A stretch of 64,000 nt of DNA from Desulfofarcimen acetoxidans DSM 771 (GTDB lineage Bacteria; Bacillota; Desulfotomaculia; Desulfotomaculales; Desulfofarciminaceae), in NCBI RefSeq assembly GCF_000024205.1, contig NC_013216.1, positions 744,001 to 808,000 of the forward strand. The letters run 5' to 3'. The notes below the pieces were generated by a model. The model did not search any database, had not been told where the DNA came from, and was given only the letters and a program-made list of their open reading frames with translations. Made by a program: the position numbers and the translations under genes. Shown one piece after another: positions 1 to 8,816 of this stretch (its first letter is position 1; the number at the start of each line of letters is the position of its first letter).

Positions 1-308
1 CTGCCTACCCCAATAAAATTATAAATATTCACCCGGCGCTTTTACCTGCTTTTCCGGGTCTTCATGCCCAGCGCCAGGCCTGCGAGTACGGTGTCAAGTA
101 CAGCGGCTGTACAGTTCACATTGTGGATGAAGGCATGGATACAGGCCCGATTATTCTGCAGGCGGCGGTTCCGGTGTCGGACGGGGATGATGAGGACAGC
201 CTGTCGGCCAGAATTTTAGAACAGGAACACCGTCTCTACCCGGAGGCCCTGCGATTGTTTGCAGAGGGTAGGATTGTAGTGGCGGGAAGAAAAGTAAGTA
301 TAGTTTGA
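1..308 (+). CDS. purN: Phosphoribosylglycinamide formyltransferase, 3' part
   Basis: Only the C-terminal ~100 residues are in the window; the reading frame is open from base 3. PurN transfers a formyl group from 10-formyl-THF to GAR, the third step of purine synthesis. The fragment shows the family motif [12 protein letters not shown] and then [11 protein letters not shown], both part of the formyl-THF and substrate site. It is followed after 30 bases by purH in the same direction, as in the usual purN-purH-purD order. The 5' end lies outside the window. Confidence 0.95.
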   Translation, partial: AYPNKIINIHPALLPAFPGLHAQRQACEYGVKYSGCTVHIVDEGMDTGPIILQAAVPVSDGDDEDSLSARILEQEHRLYPEALRLFAEGRIVVAGRKVSIV

Positions 309-338
309 TCACTTAGTATAAAAGAAAGGTTGAGCCGA

Positions 339-1880
339 ATGAAAATAAAAAGAGCCTTAATCAGCGTTTCCAATAAAGAGGGAGTTGTAGAATTCGCTCG
401 CGGCTTGGTAAACCTGGGTGTAGAGATTATTTCCACCGGTGGTACGGCTAAAACCATCAGAGAAGCCGGCTTACCGGTTACTTATGTTTCAGACGTAACC
501 GGTTTTCCCGAAATACTGGATGGCCGGGTAAAAACCCTGCATCCTAAAGTGCACGGCGGCATACTGGCTTTACGCACGGAGGAGCACCTGGCCCAGTTGG
601 ATAAACAGCAAATTGAGACGATCGACCTGGTAGCGGTAAACTTATATCCCTTTCGGGAAACTATAGCTAAACCGGGAGTGACTTTTGAGGAGGCTATTGA
701 GAATATAGATATCGGGGGCCCGGCCATGGTGCGGGCAGCGGCTAAAAATCATAAATATGTTTTGACAGTGGTAAACCCTTATCGCTATGAGGAAGTTCTG
801 ACAGCTTTGCAAACCGGGCAGGTAAGCGAGGATCTACGCTGTCTGCTGGCCCTGGAAGCTTTTGCTCATACCTCATCCTATGATTCTGCCATCACCGCCT
901 ATTTGCAGAAGCTTTCCTGCGGTAATGAATTATTTCGCCAGAATATGACTGTTTCGGCTGAACTGGTACAGGTGCTTCGTTACGGTGAAAACCCGCACCA
1001 GAGGGCCGCTTTTTACCGTGATATGCTGAGCAGTGGGCCTTGTGTGGCTAATGCCATACAACTGCACGGCAAGTCCTTATCCTATAACAACATCTTGGAT
1101 ACCAATTCCGCGCTGGAATTGGTGCGTGAATTCAAGCAACCTGCCGCTGTGATTATTAAGCATAATAATCCCTGCGGTGCTGCTTGTGACGATGAATTGG
1201 CAGAAGCCTATAAGAAGGCTTTCGCCTGTGATCCTGTATCTGCTTTCGGCGGTATTGCCGCTTTTAACCGGACAGTTGATGCGGCTGCGGCTGCGGCTAT
1301 GAGCGAGGTATTCCTGGAAGTGGTTATCGCACCCGGCTTTTCCCGGGAGGCAATGGATATCCTGACTAAGAAGGAAGCGCTGCGTCTTTTGGAAGTGGGA
1401 CCCTTGGACACCCAGACCAATGACCTGAAAGAGGTGCGCCAGGTTAACGGAGGGTTCTTGATGCAGGATGCGGACAGGCAGGTGTTTAACCAGGAAGAGC
1501 TTAGGACTGTAACCAGCCGGCAGGTTTCTGACGAGCAAATGGCTGAATTGACTTTTGCCATGACTATAGTTAAGCATGTTAAATCCAATGCTATAGTTTT
1601 AACCAAAGACCGGCAGTTGGTCGGTATCGGTGCCGGGCAGATGAATAGGGTAGGTTCTGCCAGGATAGCCATAGAGCAGGCAGGTGAAAAAGCCAGCGGC
1701 GCTGTAATGGCTTCCGATGCTTTCTTCCCGTTTAGAGATACTCTGGATGAGGCGGCTAACGCCGGTGTGACAGCCATTATTCAGCCGGGCGGTTCAAACC
1801 GTGATGAGGAATCCATAGCAGCGGCCAATGAGCACGGCATGGCCATGGTTTTTACCGGCATGAGGCATTTTAAACACTAG
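339..1880 (+). CDS. purH: Bifunctional AICAR transformylase / IMP cyclohydrolase
   Basis: Catalyses the last two steps of IMP synthesis: formylation of AICAR and ring closure. The ~513-residue length is normal. The N-terminal MGS-like cyclohydrolase domain (to about residue 145) has [10 protein letters not shown]; the transformylase domain carries [19 protein letters not shown] and [11 protein letters not shown] chose ATG 339 because the AAAGAAAGG ribosome site at 321-329 is 9 bases away; an in-frame TTG at 330 would sit on that site. It lies 15 bases before purD. Confidence 0.97.
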   Translation: MKIKRALISVSNKEGVVEFARGLVNLGVEIISTGGTAKTIREAGLPVTYVSDVTGFPEILDGRVKTLHPKVHGGILALRTEEHLAQLDKQQIETIDLVAVNLYPFRETIAKPGVTFEEAIENIDIGGPAMVRAAAKNHKYVLTVVNPYRYEEVLTALQTGQVSEDLRCLLALEAFAHTSSYDSAITAYLQKLSCGNELFRQNMTVSAELVQVLRYGENPHQRAAFYRDMLSSGPCVANAIQLHGKSLSYNNILDTNSALELVREFKQPAAVIIKHNNPCGAACDDELAEAYKKAFACDPVSAFGGIAAFNRTVDAAAAAAMSEVFLEVVIAPGFSREAMDILTKKEALRLLEVGPLDTQTNDLKEVRQVNGGFLMQDADRQVFNQEELRTVTSRQVSDEQMAELTFAMTIVKHVKSNAIVLTKDRQLVGIGAGQMNRVGSARIAIEQAGEKASGAVMASDAFFPFRDTLDEAANAGVTAIIQPGGSNRDEESIAAANEHGMAMVFTGMRHFKH

Positions 1881-1895
1881 TACGGAGGTTTTTTC

Positions 1896-3173
1896 ATGAA
1901 AGTTTTAGTTGTTGGCGGTGGAGGCCGTGAGCATGCCCTAGTCTGGAAACTTCGCCAGAGCCCTCGTATTAAGGAGATATTCTGTGCTCCGGGCAATGCC
2001 GGGATTGCCGGTGACGCTGTATGTGTGGATATTAAAGCCGAGGATATTCAGGGTCTTTTGGCTTTTGCCCGTAAAGAAAAGATCGATCTGACCGTGGTCG
2101 GCCCGGAAGCCCCTCTTACAGAGGGTATCGTGGATGTGTTCCGGGAAGCAGGCTTGAAGATTTTCGGGCCTTCCGCGCGTGCTGCGGCTATTGAAGGCAG
2201 CAAGGTACTGGCCAAAGAAATCATGTTTAAATACGGTATTCCAACCGCCAAATACGGTTCTTTTACCGATCCGGCTGCGGCTTATGCTTATCTTAAAGAA
2301 GTCGGTGTTCCCTGTGTCGTCAAGGCTGACGGTCTGGCTGCCGGAAAAGGCGTTATTGTAGCCTTTGAAATGGCAGAGGCTGAAGCTGCGGTCAGGCAGA
2401 TTTTGGAGGACAAAGCCTTCGGACAGGCCGGGGAGAATATTATAATTGAAGAGTTTTTGCAGGGTGAAGAAGTCAGTGTGTTGGCCTTTACTGATGGCCT
2501 AACAGTAGTTCCCATGCTGCCTGCCCAGGATCACAAGCAGATTTTTGACGGCGATGTCGGGCCGAATACCGGCGGTATGGGTGCTTATGCTCCAGCTCCC
2601 GTTTGCACTCCTGAAATTTGCCGCCAGGCTGTGGAAGAAGTACTTAAGCCGATGGTGCGGGCTATGTCTGAAGAAGGCCGTGATTACGAGGGTGTGCTGT
2701 ATGCAGGTTTAATGGTGACTGCCGGCGGGGTAAAAGTATTGGAATTTAACGCACGTTTCGGCGACCCGGAGGCCCAGCCGGTGCTGATGCTGCTGGAAAC
2801 GGATTTAGTGGAAATAATCGAAGCTATTCTTGAGCGCAGGCTGGACCAAACAGAGGTTAAGTGGAAGAACAATGCCGCGGTTTGCGTAGTACTGGCTTCC
2901 GGCGGTTATCCCGGCAGTTATGAGAAGGGCAGGAAAATCAGCGGCCTTACTGGGTTAACCGCTGCCGATGCTGTTGTGTTTCATGCCGGTACAGCCCTTA
3001 AGGATGGGCATATTGTTGCCTCTGGCGGCAGGGTGCTGGGAGTTGCGGCTCAGGCCCCGGATATAGCAGGTGCTATTGCCCGTGCCTACAATATGATTGA
3101 AAAAATAAGTTTTGAAGGAATGCAGTATCGCCGGGATATCGGGCGCAAGGCTTTAGTTAAATCAGGGAAATGA
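1896..3173 (+). CDS. purD: Phosphoribosylamine-glycine ligase
   Basis: GAR synthetase, which joins glycine to phosphoribosylamine with ATP (second step of purine synthesis). The 425-residue protein has the ATP-grasp layout: N-terminal GGGGREHAL, ATP-loop DGLAAGKGV near residue 150, GPNTGGMGAY near 230 and FNARFGDPE near 288. The ATG has a TACGGAGG site just upstream. It is the last gene of the purine run; a perfect hairpin follows 72 bases after the stop. Confidence 0.97.
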   Translation: MKVLVVGGGGREHALVWKLRQSPRIKEIFCAPGNAGIAGDAVCVDIKAEDIQGLLAFARKEKIDLTVVGPEAPLTEGIVDVFREAGLKIFGPSARAAAIEGSKVLAKEIMFKYGIPTAKYGSFTDPAAAYAYLKEVGVPCVVKADGLAAGKGVIVAFEMAEAEAAVRQILEDKAFGQAGENIIIEEFLQGEEVSVLAFTDGLTVVPMLPAQDHKQIFDGDVGPNTGGMGAYAPAPVCTPEICRQAVEEVLKPMVRAMSEEGRDYEGVLYAGLMVTAGGVKVLEFNARFGDPEAQPVLMLLETDLVEIIEAILERRLDQTEVKWKNNAAVCVVLASGGYPGSYEKGRKISGLTGLTAADAVVFHAGTALKDGHIVASGGRVLGVAAQAPDIAGAIARAYNMIEKISFEGMQYRRDIGRKALVKSGK

Positions 3174-3245
3174 ACGGGATTGATAACAGCACTCTCATAT
3201 ATATTCCTGCAGTTAAAAAAGAAGATAGCTATACAAGTTATTTGT

Positions 3246-3272
3246 GAAGGGCTGCGAATTTCGCAGCCCTTC
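3246..3272 (+). terminator. Hairpin after purD
   Basis: A perfect 12-bp stem (3246-3257 with 3261-3272) and a 3-base loop, followed by a short TCTATTC stretch rather than a full T-run. It probably ends the purine operon. The chromosomal backbone appears to end soon after it. Confidence 0.65.
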
Positions 3273-3520
3273 TATTCGGAGGTCAGCGGAGATTATCTTG
3301 CCGGTAATTTAGTTTTTTGCGTAACTGGTTCCTAGGAACCGGGGCAAAGATGACAGAAATTATCACCGAGCGATGGTTATTAATTTCTATTTTTTACCCT
3401 GTTTGTATAATGAAAAATTTTGGACCTACCCACCAAAATAAGCTTATAATTTCCTAATAATTTAACAGAGAGGAGATCGTGGGCCAAGTTCTCCCGATAA
3501 AAACAAGGGAGGTATTTTCA

Positions 3521-3598
3521 ATGAAACTAATGCCGAAAATTAAATGGATTGCTACTGTATCAGTGCCGGCAGTAGGTGTACCAATAATTTGCGTTTAA
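3521..3598 (+). CDS. Short hydrophobic peptide, 25 aa
   Basis: An ATG at 3521 sits 7 bases after a full AAGGGAGGT ribosome site (3505-3513). The product starts with a basic segment (MKLMPKIKW), continues hydrophobic and ends IICV. Nothing similar is recognised with certainty. A basic start, hydrophobic core and single near-terminal Cys are loosely like small pheromone or autoinducer precursors, but no processing gene is nearby. It may equally be the leftover start of a longer gene. No function is assigned. Confidence 0.35.
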   Translation: MKLMPKIKWIATVSVPAVGVPIICV

Positions 3599-3656
3599 GT
3601 AGTGTAAAACGATGCAAAGAAAAGTTTAACCGACTATTTTCTAACCCAGGTTTCGT

Positions 3657-3687
3657 AGTGTGTCATGAAAGGAATTGAAGTGTCAAT
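3657..3687 (+). repeat. Left copy of 31-bp direct repeat
   Basis: These 31 bases recur exactly at 14654-14684 in the same orientation, where they lie just outside the IS630-type transposase gene. The right copy is probably the terminal repeat of that IS; this left copy has no transposase beside it. Both copies are preceded by CG plus one differing base, and both have a GAGGGGAG string shortly downstream. Confidence 0.8.
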
Positions 3688-4015
3688 CAATTCCGTGCTT
3701 TGCAAAAGATGAGGGGAGGCCCCTCGAACTCGGTATTCAGGTGCAGAGTTCAAACAACCTTAAGCTGCTGTGTTCAAAAGGCATGGTGGTGAGCGTTAAG
3801 GAAAAGGCCGGAATTACCGGTCATGTGGGTATCATGGAGCTAAACGAAAGTGAAGGGCCGAAGAAGTATCGTAAGTGAGAACAGTGCTATTGAAACCAGG
3901 GATTTGCGAAGTAACTGGGATTAATCTGGAAGAACCCTTTCACGTCGGAATATACACCTAAGGCTCTTTTTAGAATGTCATTGGCGGCTTCCAGTTCTGT
4001 AAAGCTCATGGATGT
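3688..4015. other. Gap, possible degraded structured RNA or IS debris
   Basis: There is a weak open frame of 67 codons (3675-3878, +) without a convincing ribosome site, and a 40-codon frame on the minus strand (3887-4009). Neither product is recognised. Purine-rich runs with GUGAGCGU- and GAAAGUGAAGGG-like strings are reminiscent of group II intron RNA, but no reverse transcriptase gene is near. I make no firm call. Confidence 0.2.
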
Positions 4016-4816
4016 TTATTTATTCAATCGATTGATAATATCTTCAAATTTGCAATTAGTTATATGTTCAAATACGCGGATAAAATCATTTTCTTCTCCA
4101 ACATTATTAATAATTTGATAAATAGCGCTTGTTCCCCAGATGGAAATTATTTTGTGAATATAAAATTCACTTGATTGATATAACATTTCATATGAATATA
4201 GATTCCAATTTGCTGGATTAGTAATAATGCAGAAATTAAGACTGTTTTTGTATTCATAATTTAAATCTTGAATAGTATTATGAGAAATATATTCAGCTAA
4301 ACCCTCTTTAAACCAAATGGGTAATAATAAATCAACGTTAGAAGCATTAATTAATTGATGAGTATATTCATGAAAAAATGTCTTTAATGGATCGGGGTTC
4401 AAATATGTGATTTGATTTCCATTATGTAAATCAATTATATTTTTTTCAGTTAAAATTACTATTTTATTATCAATTGAGTAGCCAGAAGCCATTAATAATT
4501 TTTTGTCTCTTTTTGCTGTGTTCTTGTTCTTAAGGTATATAGTTATGTTTCTTTCATAACATGTTGGGGTAAAGTATTTTGAAGATGTTTTAATGAAATT
4601 TGGAATATTTTTTTCAATATTTTTTATTAATGATAGCTGTGTATCGCTGGAATAACATACCATAATATTATTAGATACTTTGTACTTCTTATATTGAGGT
4701 TTTTCCGTACCATAATACAGTAAGAAATTAAGACAGAGAAAAATAAATATACATATACCAGTAAAATATAGATTAATTGGTTTTTTCCCAAAGTTATATC
4801 TCAAAAAACTTACCAA
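4016..4816 (-). CDS. Membrane-anchored zincin metallopeptidase-like protein
   Basis: A 266-residue protein with one N-terminal membrane segment (about residues 15-35) and an outside-facing domain. Around residue 155 it has FFHEYTHQL, an HExxH zinc site, followed about 25 residues later by WFKEGLAEY, where the Glu is the likely third zinc ligand. This order is that of the gluzincin 'peptidase MA' families. The substrate is unknown. The gene is very AT-rich compared with the flanking pur and his genes, which points to horizontal origin. It stands alone. Confidence 0.7.
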   Translation of the reverse strand: MVSFLRYNFGKKPINLYFTGICIFIFLCLNFLLYYGTEKPQYKKYKVSNNIMVCYSSDTQLSLIKNIEKNIPNFIKTSSKYFTPTCYERNITIYLKNKNTAKRDKKLLMASGYSIDNKIVILTEKNIIDLHNGNQITYLNPDPLKTFFHEYTHQLINASNVDLLLPIWFKEGLAEYISHNTIQDLNYEYKNSLNFCIITNPANWNLYSYEMLYQSSEFYIHKIISIWGTSAIYQIINNVGEENDFIRVFEHITNCKFEDIINRLNK

Positions 4817-5125
4817 AATAAAAGTTGTAATAAACGTAAAAATATATCTAATGGTTATTTCATTTATACTAATCCCATCCCATCCTTATCCTTAATCAAC
4901 TCACTACAGATAGTTCTTATATAACCACTGTGGTTATTGAAATCGTACAAAATCGTATAGTCTCTCAAATTCCGTACCTTTAACTTACTGAGTTTAATAA
5001 TGAAATCTAGAATTCAATACTTATGGACAATAATAAATATCAATACAAATTTTTAATATATTTACATCAATATCAATACCTAAATTAACTTTTAGACTAT
5101 ATAAATTGAAAGAATATGTATATAG
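4817..5125. other. AT-rich gap, no gene seen
   Basis: No coding frame or clear hairpin is visible. It would hold the promoter of the minus-strand zincin gene and the region downstream of the broken transposase. Nothing else can be supported. Confidence 0.4.
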
Positions 5126-5566
5126 CTATAAATCTATCCCAAGTAGATTAAGAATAGTTTCTACGCTTAAAACATCATGATCACTATAACAGTTGCAGAC
5201 ATATCCTCCTTGTGTGCTCTCAGTTAATTTAAATGGAGTCAGTGAATCTAGGAGATAATTTATTGTTGGGTTTAATAATTTACTTTTGTTGAAGCCAATA
5301 CGTGGTAGTTCTTCTTTACTTTCTTGCACACTTTTTCTTAGCTTATATTGTATTAAAGACCGGATAAGCAAAGAAATATTCAACAGCATAGTAAGTGCGG
5401 CGTTTTTAAATATATCACTGATGCCAGTGCAGGCTCCTTTAACATAAGAAACTGTGCCTCAACAATGTGTTGTCCTTTATATTTTCGAAGAACATCACCG
5501 GCACTTAGCTCGTTTTCTAATACACTTGTAACCTGGACAAAACATTCCTCCGCTTGTCTAAGCAAT
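5126..5566 (-). pseudogene. Broken IS1634-like transposase, C-terminal end
   Basis: Two overlapping minus frames (5380-5565 and 5126-5389) read as one protein across a frameshift near 5385. The first has YKGQHIVEAQFLMLKEP and VIYLKTP; the second has a leucine-rich stretch ending LIQYKLRKS. This order is typical of the C-terminus of IS1634-type (IS4 superfamily) DDE transposases. The N-terminal two thirds and the catalytic aspartates are missing. Confidence 0.7.
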
Positions 5567-5655
5567 CCAATAATACAGCTTAGTATAAGTCATCAGAAGT
5601 ACGGAGGAGCAGAATATTTCTGCCTTTATGCTGGCCAGCTATAATAATTAAGTAT

Positions 5656-5692
5656 ATGAAAAGCCGGGGAGTTGTTTCCGTGGCTTTTTTCT
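5656..5692 (+). terminator. Hairpin with T-run
   Basis: AAAGCC and GGCTTT arms around an imperfect inner stem, followed by six T. Reads as a rho-independent terminator on the plus strand, although no intact gene lies before it; probably a leftover from a deleted gene. Confidence 0.45.
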
Positions 5693-6151
5693 ATGTTTAT
5701 GGGAGAAATTATTTTATAACAAAAAATAGATCTATATTACATTATATTTATCGACAATATACACCTATTGCATGATAAAACAAATTATAATAAATTTTTA
5801 CTTGGATGTAATATGTAACATTGAATAAATGTTAAATAATTAAACTAGCGGCTTGTAAAGGTAAGTAAATAGTGGGAGATTAATTTAGATGCTATGTTTG
5901 ATAATGCTGCTATGCTGTCGCAAATAGAAAGGTTTTAAGTATTAATGTTCACGAAAGTTTCGTAAAATCAATTCTTGTATAAGGGATGTTAAACTTAATT
6001 TTTAATAAAAATGTGTTTTTATAATCATTTTATCTGAGACACTTAACGTGATGTTTGTTACGACCAATTCTTTAACAGATATGTTGTTGGTTAAATAGAT
6101 GGTTAAATTGCCAAATTCATATGATTCATATTAAGTTAAGGAGGTGATAGT
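5693..6151. other. AT-rich gap, no gene seen
   Basis: Strongly AT-rich and without a coding frame of note. It ends with a perfect TAAGGAGGTGAT ribosome site (6137-6148) that serves the short gene at 6152. Confidence 0.4.
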
Positions 6152-6262
6152 ATAATTCAATTTCAAAAAATGCCACGTTATCCGCCTAAATGGGCAAAAA
6201 ATAATAGTGGCTCGGTAGGTGAACCGGGAACAACTTGCAACGGCGTACCCACAGTAACCTAG
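6152..6262 (+). CDS. Small peptide, 36 aa, apparent ATA start
   Basis: A textbook ribosome site (TAAGGAGGTGAT, 6137-6148) is followed not by ATG/GTG/TTG but by ATA at 6152, 7 bases after GGAGG. The frame stays open to TAG at 6260-6262. The first ATG (6170) is 25 bases beyond GGAGG, too far for that site. The product is Pro/Gly/Asn/Thr-rich with one Cys (KMPRYPPKWAKNN near its start). No family is recognised; a secreted peptide or bacteriocin-like role is speculative. Confidence 0.35.
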   Translation: MIQFQKMPRYPPKWAKNNSGSVGEPGTTCNGVPTVT

Positions 6263-6573
6263 CCTGAACCACTATTAATATTATTGTATTATATGTAATT
6301 TAAAATTACAATATACTATTCGGTTCAAGGGTGTGTCAATGAAATGACAAAAACCTGATTATGAATTACCGAGGGTAAGGAATGAGATAGAATTTTTATG
6401 CCTTGTTTGCTGATGCTTAATTTCAGTATAGCTGTGCCAAGTGTTACTTGCAGTTAAAAAGATATTAAGTATGCCTGTGATAATGGCGTTTCAGTTAATG
6501 GAACAGAAATTGGTGCTTGACATCCTAAGAAATTTTCTAAAAGTTAATCTTAAAAATTAAGGGGGTTTTGTAA
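6263..6573. other. Gap between the two ATA-start genes
   Basis: No convincing frame. A TTGACA hexamer at 6517-6522 could be a -35 box for the gene at 6604, but the -10 is not clear. An AAGGGGG ribosome site at 6559-6565 closes the gap. Confidence 0.3.
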
Positions 6574-6603
6574 ATACATTCCAGGATAAAATTAATTTCA
6601 TTA

Positions 6604-7137
6604 TTGACAGTAATGGCTTTCTGCTTGAATTTTATGTTTACCGTCTTATCTTTCGCTGCATCAGCAAATGAAGACGTAGCTAAGCAATCCACGGAAAAAT
6701 CTCAGTATGAGAAACTATCAAAAGATATAGAAAACTATCTCAAGCTTGAAGATGGAAAACTTAAAATAGATACCAATAAAATGGAAATAGACGGATATTC
6801 CGAAACGATTATCCAAAGTGTTGAAAAGCAATATCAAGAGTTCAATATTAGTATTAATAGTGATCAAGTAAGTTCTAAGTCAATAGGTTCAGCTGCAGTT
6901 AAAAAAGCTGCTCAATGGTTAAAAAGTAATTGGAGTAAGGTATATGCTAAAATCCCAACATCAGTAAAAGCGTACTTTAGTTTCGATGTAGTATCAAAAT
7001 ATATAGACGCATATGTAAAGTATTCTGATACGATAAACGAATATTTAGCAAATATTGTAAATGCTTGTTTGCCTTCGTCTCTAGAGTGGATGACTCCTGG
7101 TATTGTAGCTACAATAGAACTGTTATTGCCATTTTAA
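6604..7137 (+). CDS. Secreted protein of unknown function
   Basis: From the conventional TTG at 6604 the product is 177 residues and starts inside a signal-peptide core ending FAASA-NED. The ribosome site AAGGGGG (6559-6565) instead points to ATA at 6574, 8 bases on and in frame; from there ten extra residues (HSRIK...) supply the missing basic start of the signal peptide, so 6574 is the better biological start. The mature part is Lys-rich, helical, contains KKAAQWLKSNW and ends in a hydrophobic LLLPF. I do not recognise a characterised family. A 9-bp hairpin follows. Confidence 0.6.
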   Translation: MTVMAFCLNFMFTVLSFAASANEDVAKQSTEKSQYEKLSKDIENYLKLEDGKLKIDTNKMEIDGYSETIIQSVEKQYQEFNISINSDQVSSKSIGSAAVKKAAQWLKSNWSKVYAKIPTSVKAYFSFDVVSKYIDAYVKYSDTINEYLANIVNACLPSSLEWMTPGIVATIELLLPF

Positions 7138-7149
7138 AGTTAAGTAGGA

Positions 7150-7174
7150 TCCCTCCACTTCTAATGTGGAGGGA
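7150..7174 (+). terminator. Hairpin after the secreted protein gene
   Basis: Perfect 9-bp stem (7150-7158 with 7166-7174), 7-base loop, 12 bases after the stop codon. There is no T-run, so termination is likely but not certain. Confidence 0.5.
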
Positions 7175-7489
7175 TATACACTGATTTAGTAATTTATTAC
7201 TTCACTAATACAACGTTTTGCAAATATAATATTTCTATGTTTATTATTAAGAAATGAACATAATGTGGGAGGGATGAGAATGCTAGATAAAAATTTTCGC
7301 CAAGTAAATTAAAAGACGATTTCTATTTCCTGAGGCTCTATCAATATATAAATATTCCCTATTTGCATTATATATAGATAATTAAGAATAATCATGAAGT
7401 TACGTTTGAAGATATTATTAGGCCTGCGCTCTATGAAACAGGCAACCATTGAGTGTTTGAAGATTTTTAGAGAAAGTTGGTTATAAAAT
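7175..7489. other. Degenerate coding region
   Basis: A ribosome site (GGGAGGGATG) precedes a 12-codon frame at 7279. After its stop, another frame reads on with protein-like composition (KDDFYFLRLYQYI, later NNHEVTFEDIIRPAL) interrupted by several stops up to about 7500. This looks like a decayed gene, but the family is not recognised. Confidence 0.3.
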
Positions 7490-7693
7490 TTGATTGTTTG
7501 GAGAATATTTAAGAAAATTGGCATTATTACTTTGTTTATTTTGTATCTTGGGTATATTTTTTTTAAAGCACCAATATTTGAAAAATTTGGAATTGCCAAC
7601 CTGGTTGAATATATACTCGTATTATTTGGAGCGGGGTATGTTAATTATTCACTATTAAAGAAAGAAATATATCCTCTATTTAGGAAACAATAA
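7490..7693 (+). CDS. Small membrane protein, possible gene fragment
   Basis: A 67-residue frame with two hydrophobic stretches (around residues 8-25 and 37-55) and a basic C-terminus. The TTG start has no ribosome site, and the frame directly follows the decayed region upstream, so it may be the 3' end of the same broken gene. No family is recognised. Confidence 0.3.
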   Translation: MIVWRIFKKIGIITLFILYLGYIFFKAPIFEKFGIANLVEYILVLFGAGYVNYSLLKKEIYPLFRKQ

Positions 7694-8107
7694 ACTGAAT
7701 TGAATCAATCTTATTTTGTTATCTTTAGTACGGGGGATAACCATTATTATATTGCAGTTATCTATCTAAGAACTGGTTATAGCGAACGGATAACGACCAA
7801 TTTGTGGTCAAGAACAGCGCATTTCGATCTTGCTCGGAATAGTGGTCAGAAAGCAGGAATACTATTTATCAGTATCAACTTAGAAAAAACAACCATGCCA
7901 TCGGCGTATACCGTTCTATTTTTTCTGTGATATTTATTTTTATAACAATACTTGTAATTCTACACCCATTATATAAATGAGTGAAAAATCATAAGTAGTG
8001 CCTATTATATCAGACAAATAAAACAGGGCTGACTTAATGCTTGAGCTTGTAAAATATCTTTTTGTTTAATACGAGTTGGTAATAATATTAACGAACTATA
8101 ACACATG
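7694..8107. other. Gap with possible IS debris
   Basis: A 76-codon plus frame at 7700-7930 has no ribosome site. The DNA from about 7790 on is more GC-balanced than its surroundings and may be an IS end, but no transposase motif is seen on either strand. Nothing firmer can be said. Confidence 0.2.
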
Positions 8108-8136
8108 AAGCCGGGGGGGATTAACCTCGGCTTTTC
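8108..8136 (+). terminator. Hairpin with T-rich tail
   Basis: AAGCCG(GGG) pairs with (CCT)CGGCTT, followed by TTCTCT. It lies between gene fragments and may be a leftover. Confidence 0.4.
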
Positions 8137-8137
8137 T

Positions 8138-8260
8138 CTATTCCTCGCTATAACCTAACCGTTCAAAGTCCATTGCCTTGATTAAACCCTCGCGCAGCAC
8201 CTTCAAAAAACTAATGTTATTTTCCTCTGCCGCTTCCTTTACCATAATGGATTTCTTTGT
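8138..8260 (-). pseudogene. C-terminal fragment of an unknown protein
   Basis: On the minus strand about 40 codons read as an ordinary acidic/basic helical protein end (KEAAEENNISFLKVLREG ... MDFERLGYSEE, stop at 8138-8140). There is no start; the frame abuts the plus-strand fragment that begins near 8256, so a rearrangement joint lies here. The family is not known. Confidence 0.35.
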
Positions 8261-8591
8261 AAGAATGAGCGATGTAACTGGAAATGCTTATATTAGCTTT
8301 AGCGGCCTAAGATTGTATAAATACACCTCCAGCAGTTCAAAGACGCAGTTAGTCGCAACTTCAATGCCGGTATATGCCAATATGAAATATATGCTCAAGT
8401 TCCAGGTTAATGGATCAACCATACGTTTGCGATTATGGTCGTATGGCAATATAGAGCCAACGACCTGGAATATTAACACAACGGACAGCACCTATCCGGC
8501 AGGCTACGTTGGCTTACAAGTAATATACGGGGCTGTGTTGTTTGATGACTGGAAGGTGTATTCCTCAAACAACATAACCTGTAGGAGCTAA
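8256..8591 (+). pseudogene. Fragment of a concanavalin/LamG-like domain
   Basis: The C-terminal ~110 residues of the plus frame 8178-8591 look like a beta-sandwich carbohydrate- or surface-binding domain: YMLKFQVNGSTIRLRLW, then TYPAGYVGLQ and LFDDWKVYS, the usual ending of such modules. The first ~25 codons of the frame read through the antisense of another gene remnant, so the natural N-terminus is lost. It is probably a relic of a larger surface or phage tail protein. Confidence 0.5.
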
Positions 8592-8612
8592 CTAACTAGC
8601 TCCTATATTTTT
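8582..8612 (+). terminator. Rho-independent terminator
   Basis: Perfect 9-bp stem (8582-8590 with 8597-8605) followed by TATTTTTTA, overlapping the stop of the domain fragment. It suggests the fragment is the true 3' end of its parent gene. Confidence 0.7.
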
Positions 8613-8764
8613 TATTTTTAGGACAAAAAAGGCGGCTTTCGCCACCCTTCTCGTTATCTTGTTGTAATATGTTCTCCTTATTATGACTTATATTATAAGG
8701 CAGGCCCAAGTTCTCAGCAAATTCAAGGTGCTTTATACCTTCTTGGAAGTCCGCAATATAAAAC

Positions 8765-8793
8765 TTCACTTAATTAATATCTTTTGCTATAAT
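8765..8793 (+). promoter_or_regulatory. Sigma-A promoter of the Rpn-family gene
   Basis: TTCACT (-35, 4/6) and TATAAT (-10, 8788-8793) are 17 bases apart, with an extended-10 TGC before the -10 box. The start of the downstream gene is 24 bases away. Confidence 0.55.
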
Positions 8794-8816
8794 CTATATA
8801 AAAGGGGGATATGTGT

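Noticed and set aside
1077-1777. Long minus-strand frames inside purH
   Set aside because: Shadows of a clear purH gene; no ribosome sites or recognisable domains.
7700-7930. 76-codon plus frame in the island
   Set aside because: No ribosome site and no recognisable domain; kept only as possible IS debris in the gap entry.
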